64,000 nucleotides of DNA from Dugong dugon. Taxonomy: Eukaryota; Chordata; Mammalia; Sirenia; Dugongidae. The notes beneath the pieces are model-generated. The model was not told the DNA's origin and did no database searches. It saw only the letters and a program-made list of their open reading frames with translations. The position numbers and the translations under genes are program-made. Below, in pieces: positions 58,491-64,000 of the stretch. Positions within the stretch are counted from its first letter, which is position 1, and each line of letters opens with the position of its first letter. Location: NCBI GenBank assembly GCA_030035585.1, contig CM057460.1:134338714-134402713 (forward strand), in the 5' to 3' direction.

Positions 58491-58743
58491 TTCTCTGCAT
58501 CACCTTCTAGATCTATTGGCAGGAAATGCTTCCCATCTTTTTGGAGCCATGCCTCATCTGGCACCCCCCTCATTCCTGGCTTGAACATTGTCAGAAATGA
58601 GGGTCTTCCTCTTCTCTTCTTTTTCCAGCATACACAAAACTGCCTACTGAGAGTAAGCCTGAAGAATAGTTGGTCACATCTGCCCCTGTGGTTATAGTTC
58701 CACGTTGTAAAACTGTTTACAATGACAAAGTCAATAAAAAAAA
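58397..58743 (-). pseudogene. piggyBac-like transposase C-terminal remnant
   Basis: The minus strand from about 58743 reads IDFVIVNSFTTWNYNHRG, then 'CDQLFFRLTLSRQFCVCWKK', 'RRGRPSFLTMF', 'DEAWLQKDGKHFLP' and a basic 'RRRRLEQNLRAG'. piggyBac transposases end their catalytic region with an 'IDIAIVNSF'-like helix, an F-R-L-x-L-x-x-Q-L stretch, G-R-P-S, and G-K-H-F before a Cys-rich domain (family knowledge). The frame is open from 58743 to 58397. The Cys-rich domain is degraded: few of its Cys remain. No intact transposase is implied. Confidence 0.75.
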
Positions 58744-58939
58744 TAAAAAAAAAAATACAGCAGTCGGTGCCACCATTTGAGAGAGCACCTCTGGCTATCC
58801 GTCTAATATCCTGCCCTCTAGATCATGTGGAGAGCTCCTGGGTTGTATAAAGATTCATTTTGTCCTTTATAGTTTCCAAACTCTCCTTCGTAAATACAGA
58901 CAAAAACTATTCTACTTCTCTGTCTCTATGGGTCAAGTC

Positions 58940-59215
58940 AGGGCATGTTGATGAAGTGAGGCAGTTAAATTTTCAAAGTAGGAGACATCCTTGCACCATC
59001 CCCCTTCATCATGGTCATCATCTGCTTTATCCTTTTCCTCTGCAACATCAGCTGCTTCCTCATTCTCTACTACCATTTCAGTGTTGTTGTGCCTACCTTC
59101 AGAATGCACTGCAGATTCTGCAAGACTGGTAAGCTCCTACAACGCTTCCTCATCACCTTCCTCCTTCAAGTCTTCCTCAATTTGGGTAGAGAAAATAAAT
59201 AATCTGGAATTTCAT
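58940..59215 (-). pseudogene. piggyBac-like transposase N-terminal remnant (acidic)
   Basis: The minus strand reads FSTQIEEDLKEEGDEEAL, one TAG, then 'ELTSLAESAVHSEGRHNNT', 'EMVVENEEAADVAEEKDKAD', 'DDHDEGGWCKDVSYFENLTA' and a stop. Acidic N-termini are usual in piggyBac transposases. It lies upstream of the C-terminal remnant on the same strand, as expected for one broken gene. The assignment as N-terminal part is inference from order and acidity. Confidence 0.5.
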
Positions 59216-59879
59216 TGGGGTTCCTAAATCTCTTCACTATTTCTAAAGCAGAAGGATGTTCCAGAAAAAAATAATTGTTGGTTCTGCAAAACTAGGATAA
59301 TTCCTATAGCATGCCCTCAAACAAACATGAGAATACACAAGAAGAGCAAATTGACTAATTCAAGCCTCCTGCCAAAATAAATAAAACCAAAGGAATTTGT
59401 GTCTCAGGAAAGTTACCACTACAATGCATTTTTCCTTATTGCAAAAATAGTCTTAGAGCTTAGAAGCACAAAGCACAGTACTGGAAGACTCCAAGACAAC
59501 AGCTCACAGCTGAGCAGGGATGCCATAACTCCTGAATGCAATGAATGGCACCTAAGAATAGCTTATTCTCATGAGAAGGACATTCTCATGAGCACACAGG
59601 AACCAGGAGATACATTTATGAGGCTTATCTCCCAGTAAAAAAAAAAGGCAAAAGAGACAAAAGTTCTGCAAAATCACACCTCCAGGGATGCAACACCTAA
59701 TACCCCATCAATACAATAATGAGGTGCCAAGTCCCATTTCTTCGGTTTCATGCATTTAAACAGGCCCTCACCTTACAGAGGCACACACTAAAAATGGGAA
59801 AGCAACTTCCCAAGAAATATGAGAGGCAGAAAATGTTGGTGGGTAACCATATATCCCAACAGTCATGAAAGGGTTTTAA

Positions 59880-60300
59880 TACTCATTTATGATTAAAAAC
59901 TTTTAGCCAACTAAGAAAAAAGGAAACAATATTAACATGATAAAAGGCATCTAAGAAAGACCTGCAGCCAAAATCGTATAGAATGATGAATGACATACTG
60001 CCTTTCCTGTAAGATCAGGAACAGGGCAAAGATATCTACTCTAACCACTTTAATTCAAATTAAAGTGGCAGTTCTAGTCAGTGTAATACTACATGGGAAA
60101 GCATATTAGTCTTGCAGATTGGAAGAAAGGTAGTAAGATTGTCTTTAGTCACAGATGGTACAATTATTTACATAGAAACTCCTGAGGAATCTACAAAACA
60201 AGGTACAAGAACTAATAAGTGAATTTTGCAAGGTCTCAATATATAAAGTTAATAAATAAAAATAAATTGCATTGCTATATATTAGCAATGAGTAAGTCTG
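59880..60300 (+). repeat. Old L1 ORF2, fourth part
   Basis: 'tactcatttatgattaaaaa' continues the L1 phrase cut at TTAA. Then 'catgataaaaggcatctaag', 'ctgtaagatcaggaacaggg', 'gaactaataagtgaattttg' and 'gctatatattagcaatgag' follow the reverse-transcriptase-region order. The Y/F-x-D-D region is degraded to 'LVTDGTI'. The match fades after 60300. Confidence 0.8.
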
Positions 60301-61550
60301 CTTTAAATCCAATACAAAGGCACACTACTCTATCCTGTGCTCATTGCTCACATCTCAACCTCACTGGAGTTTGAGTCACTGCTGCAAAGTTTTGTGCTGA
60401 AACATAATCTCCCCTTGGGCCTGGGGCTGCCATTGGACACTGGCCCCACTCTTTTAATAACTGCTTTTTTCAAACATAAGCAGTTCTGGTGCAGATGATG
60501 TCACCATTATCACGTATACCCTAAATTATGAGGGCTATGAGAGAAATTAACAGAAAGCCCAAACTTTTTCTAGCATCCTCTTCTCTCAGTAATTGCAAGA
60601 ATCTCCAGGGAAGTTACATATGTCCAGGAACCAGTCCCACTCATCTCCACTGCTTGTCAGGGGAGTGGGAATTCAGACTTGCCCTTCAGGCCCAGGATTA
60701 AGGATAAAGTCCTTTTAATGGCAAATTGAGAATGACGGTCTCTGTTATGGCTCCCTGTCAAGGTGCCCCTAGGGGATCCTTACTATTTAACTATTTTGTT
60801 AAATCACAGCATGTTTTCCTATAGTCTCTGCCACAAAACCATAAAAATTGCAGCATTACAGAAATGCCTTTGTCTAAAAAACATTATTTCCTAGTTCGGT
60901 CTGATTAGAAAAATATCAAAGATTTTTTACCTCCAAAGCCATGAATATTAGGATGTACATGAGATTTGTCGCATGCAGAGGGCCACATCTGCTCACTTCT
61001 GATTTCTCCCAAAGCAAGTCTTTGTTTACTGACTCCTAATAGAGATTTGGGGTGTGTGTGTGTGTGTATGTGCGCGTGTGTGTGTGTGTCTGAAATCTTA
61101 ATTCCATGAATTCCAGTCCATAGAAGATCAAGAAAGACACTGGATCATTTTTTAAACTGCAAATATTCTTTAGGGCTCATTCACCACTCTGTGTAAATGT
61201 TTTTAATCAGTAACAGTTGTTGAGATAGATATTCATCAGTAAATGCTCCAAGTCCTCTAGACTCTCAAAATTTTGAAACTAGAGAAGACATTGTCTAGTC
61301 TCATCTCTTAATTTGAAGCATTTAATCATTTATGCAAAAAATATATGTCGTTGAGCCCCTTTTGTAAGCCAGAAACCAGAAAGAGAAATATTCCCTTAAA
61401 CATCAATAATCTCTGTCATTTACTCACTCTAAGCTGGTGCGCATTAATTTCTCTCAATGTGGGACTGTAAATTCTTTAAGTCATCACCTGCTATGTAAAT
61501 AATAATTTCTTATGTTATTGCTAAGTTTACTTTTTTTTTTGACTCTAGTA
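60300..61550. other. Intergenic, little recognised
   Basis: Only a TG microsatellite (61051-61089) is clear. Part of 60840-61200 has a LINE-like feel that I cannot support further. Confidence 0.5.
61051..61089. repeat. TG microsatellite
   Basis: About 19 imperfect TG units with 'tgcgcg' and 'tatg' interruptions. Confidence 0.9.
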
Positions 61551-61697
61551 ATGTAACCAAACCAAGCCCGTTACCGTCAAGTCGATTCAGACTCATGGCG
61601 ACCCTAGAGTTTCGAACGTGGATTTGAACTGCCGAGCTTTTGGTTAGCAGCCAAACGCTTAACTACTGCCCCAACAGGGCTCCCTAGTGATGTAGCA
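61546..61697 (-). repeat. AfroSINE, short reverse copy
   Basis: 'cccgttaccgtcaagtcgat' to 'ccaacagggctcc', with the middle deleted. Flanks 'ctagtaatgta' (61546 on) and 'ctagtgatgta' (61685 on) are a target-site duplication with one change. Confidence 0.85.
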
Positions 61698-61779
61698 CTG
61701 GTAAATAAGTACATACGTGCATAAATATTATAATCTCAGCTAGTGATATGCTCAAAGAAAAAAAAATATAAGGAGCTAG

Positions 61780-62080
61780 AGAATGATGGCGAGGCTGGTG
61801 ACTTGTTTAAACGGAGTGGTTATAAAAGGTTCTCTGAGGAGGTGATACCTGAGTAAGACATCTAAATGACGTGAGAGCGTGAACCAGGTGAAAATCTGGG
61901 GAAGGACGTTATCAGACAAAGAAAAAAGTAAATACACAAGCCTGGAGATGGGAAGGAGCTTGGCATATTTAAGGAACAACAAGAAACCTACTGTAGCTAG
62001 TGTAGAGTGGCAAGGCGGAGCGATAAGAGGCGAGTTCAGAGATAAGCCGGGACGAAAACAAGTATGAATGTAGGACCTTG
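61780..62080 (+). repeat. Ancient mammal-wide repeat, family uncertain
   Basis: 'ttctctgaggaggtgatacc', 'taagacatctaaatgacgtg' and 'gagcttggcatatttaagga' form the order of a widespread old mammalian repeat. I cannot name it. The open frames across it are not coding. Confidence 0.4.
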
Positions 62081-62427
62081 ACGGAAAGGTAGAAACAACT
62101 GAAGTAATTTTCTAAGGTCAGAGTTATTTTTTGTCCCACCCCCACTGCACTCCATGGAGCCTTTTAAAGGTAACTTAGAATTACACTGTTTCTGAAGTCA
62201 AAGTTCATCCTTATAATATCTTATAGTCCTGGTAGCAGTATATTATAAAATAGGCCACAAAGTAAGATCAGGTTGAGAAAAGGATGAGTTTTCCCTAGAA
62301 GGAATGGAGATGACTTCGAAAATTTGAAAAGAAGGGATACACATTGAGGGACTTAACTGGAACTTTTAAAACAGTGGAAGATGTCCTAATTCTTTTCCTA
62401 AATATGTCTTTCTATTAAGTGTATAGT

Positions 62428-63024
62428 TGATCATATTTTTATTATTATTATTATTATTTTTATTGTACTTCAGGTGGAGGCTTACAGAACAAATAGTTTC
62501 TAATGAAACAGTAGTACACATATTGTTTTATGACATTGGTTAACAACCCCACAACATGTCGACCCTCTCCCTTCTCAACCTTTTTTTTTTTTTTTTTTTG
62601 GTGAAAATATACATAGCCAAAGATACACCATTTCAAAAATTTCTATATGCACAGTTCAGTGACATCGACTACGCTCTTCCAACTGTGCTGCTATTCTCAG
62701 TTTAGATGAAGGCTTACAGAACAAAAAAGTTTCTCATTTAACAGTTAGTACACAGGTTGCCCTATGACAATGGTTCACAGCCTTACAACACATCAACACT
62801 ATCCTTACTCAACCCTGGGTTCCCTATCACCAGCTTTCCTGTCCCCTTCTACCTTCTGGCCCTTGTCCCTGGACTGCTGTGCTTCATTAGTCCCATTTGG
62901 TTTTATGGGGCTGTCCACCCAAGACTGGAGAAACCCCAAGAGTATGGCCCCCAGATGCCCTTTCAGCTCAGTGGTGAAGTCATTTCCGAGGTTCACCGTT
63001 CAGCCGGGAAGTGATCATATTTTT
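62428..63024 (-). repeat. Rearranged L1 3' end cluster with inversion
   Basis: 'tgatcatattttt' at 62428-62440 and 63012-63024 bounds the block. Inside lie a reverse L1 3' end (62455-62580), a 21-base T run with an older LINE-type tail (62581-62701, 'gtgaaaatatacatagccaa'), and another reverse L1 3' end (62702-62917). A forward piece follows (62920-63010, 'actggagaaaccccaagagt'). Forward and reverse pieces are adjacent in L1 order, as in the full-length L1 near 57605-57700. Confidence 0.72.
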
Positions 63025-63577
63025 GTAGAGCTGTAAAAAGAAGACTCTGGAAAGACAGTCACTTATGTGCAATTCCCAGAGAGAAAGCCCTCAAGGAAAT
63101 GCCAGAGAAGGCCAGTGTCCAGGCCTGTCATCCACAGCTGGATTCAGCGGCAGTCCTGACCAGCAGAATAATTTAGAAATATGGCACATATTAGCTCCGG
63201 TTTCTATCCAGGATGCAGATCACACTGGTAAAATGTAAATACGTTCTGCTTTTGACAAAGTAGACAGTTCGAGTGGAACTATAAAAATCACTCCTCCCAG
63301 AGGGCTCTCTGCCCAGTACAACTGCATCAGTCTTAAAATCAGGCAGCTAAGAGTTTTCTGGAAAAAAAAAAAAAAAAAAGCACAGCAGAGTGCAGTTTAT
63401 TGAGAATAAGTAATTATTTTTATTAAAGTTTAGATGTTTTAATATGTTTCCCAAGAAACTAGTCCAGAAAAGGGCAATTCCAAGACAATTACAAATAAAC
63501 TTTTTTTTTAAAAAAAAGTAGTTTATATGCTTTACATGTAATAAAGTTTTAATTCTGAGCATTAAGAAAGAGGTATA

Positions 63578-63957
63578 CAGACTGAAAGAACCCTGAGACT
63601 ATGGCCCTTGGACACCCTTTTAACTCAGAAATGAAGCCAGTCTCGAAGTTCACCCTTCAGCCAAGGATCAGACCGATCTCTAAAACAAACAATAACACAC
63701 GTGAAGAACGTGCTTCTTAGGTCAGTCACATATAGAAGACTAAAAGGGCAATACCCGCCCAAAAGCAGTGATGAGAAGGCAGGAAGGGATAGGAATAGTG
63801 AACAGATGGAAATGAGGAATTGGGGTGCGGAAGGGGAGAGTGTTGACACATTGAGGGGATTGCAACCTATATCACAAAACAATTTGTGTATAATTTGTCG
63901 AATGAGAAACTAATTTGCTCTGTAAAATTCCACCTAAAGTACAATAAAAAAAAAAAA
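63578..63957 (+). repeat. L1 3' end, 5'-truncated
   Basis: 'gactatggcccttggacacc' to 'aaagtacaataaaa', then an A run of about 14. It matches the 3' UTR of the L1 at 57.6-57.9 kb in order, with a short replaced stretch near 63690-63730. No coding remains. Confidence 0.85.
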
Positions 63958-64000
63958 AAGAATTAGTAAAATAAACTTCTAAAAAAGCTAAAAAATAAAA

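Larger units (their letters stand above)
58098..59879 (-). mobile_element. piggyBac-like DNA transposon, internally deleted
   Basis: The element 58102-59875 (1774 bases) is bounded by TTAA (58098-58101 and 59876-59879). It starts 'accctttcaaggcg' and ends 'catgaaagggtt', so the ends are inverted copies of ACCCTTTCA, with one extra A on the right. TTAA duplication and CCC-type ends are the piggyBac signature (established knowledge). The old L1 reads on across it with one TTAA: 'gcatttgaaagaac' joins 'tactcatttatgattaaaaa'. The minus strand carries two transposase-like remnants, listed next. It cannot be autonomous. Confidence 0.82.

Noticed and set aside
1..64000. CRISPR arrays, phage, IS elements or bacterial operons
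   Set aside because: No regularly spaced repeats, ribosome-binding sites or closely packed genes. Exon-intron structure and SINE/LINE content show a mammalian nuclear genome.

Overview
The window reads as mammalian nuclear DNA from an afrotherian, most likely an elephant or close relative. This rests on many copies of the AfroSINE type of tRNA/RTE-derived SINE, on BovB-like RTE LINE fragments, and on several copies of one young L1 3' end. Single coding exons lie in multi-kilobase introns with GT-AG splice sites. No bacterial-type genes, operons or CRISPR arrays are present. The species call is an inference from repeat content.

Positions 1-35.7 kb hold the 3' half of one plus-strand gene, recognised from its protein as SNCAIP (synphilin-1, the alpha-synuclein interacting protein). 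Five confident coding exons (1927-2040, 10830-10955, 14633-14802, 20655-20747, 21449-22517) join in one frame for about 524 codons. They cover ankyrin-like repeats, a coiled coil split by an intron, and a long Ser/Lys-rich C-terminal region. A terminal exon starts at 35119 and carries the 3' UTR, with poly(A) signals at 35254, 35625 and 35673. How the 22517 donor joins it in frame is not settled. A candidate 64-base exon at 34853-34916 has good splice sites but stops the frame. The introns carry MIR, old L1, hAT, ERV LTR, RTE and SINE insertions, many with visible target-site duplications.

Positions 35.7-64 kb show no host gene. Notable elements are a Tigger-like DNA transposon (41927-42298), a solo LTR with a 5-base duplication (44853-45374), and a decayed plus-strand L1 ORF2 running in pieces from about 50.4 to 60.3 kb. 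That old L1 is cut by three later insertions: an L1 3' end (about 50.97-51.53 kb), a full-length-like 6.1 kb L1 with its own target-site duplication (51812-57936), and a 1774-base element (58102-59875). The last is flanked by TTAA, has short inverted ends beginning ACCCTTTCA, and carries minus-strand remnants that look like a piggyBac transposase. It is the most unusual object in the window. The right edge holds a rearranged cluster of L1 3' ends with an internal inversion (62441-63011) and another L1 3' end (63578-63957).

The gene and the repeats are not a functional system together. SNCAIP is the one host gene; the rest records successive retrotransposon and DNA-transposon activity. Repeat family names come from remembered consensus features and boundaries are approximate unless a target-site duplication is given.
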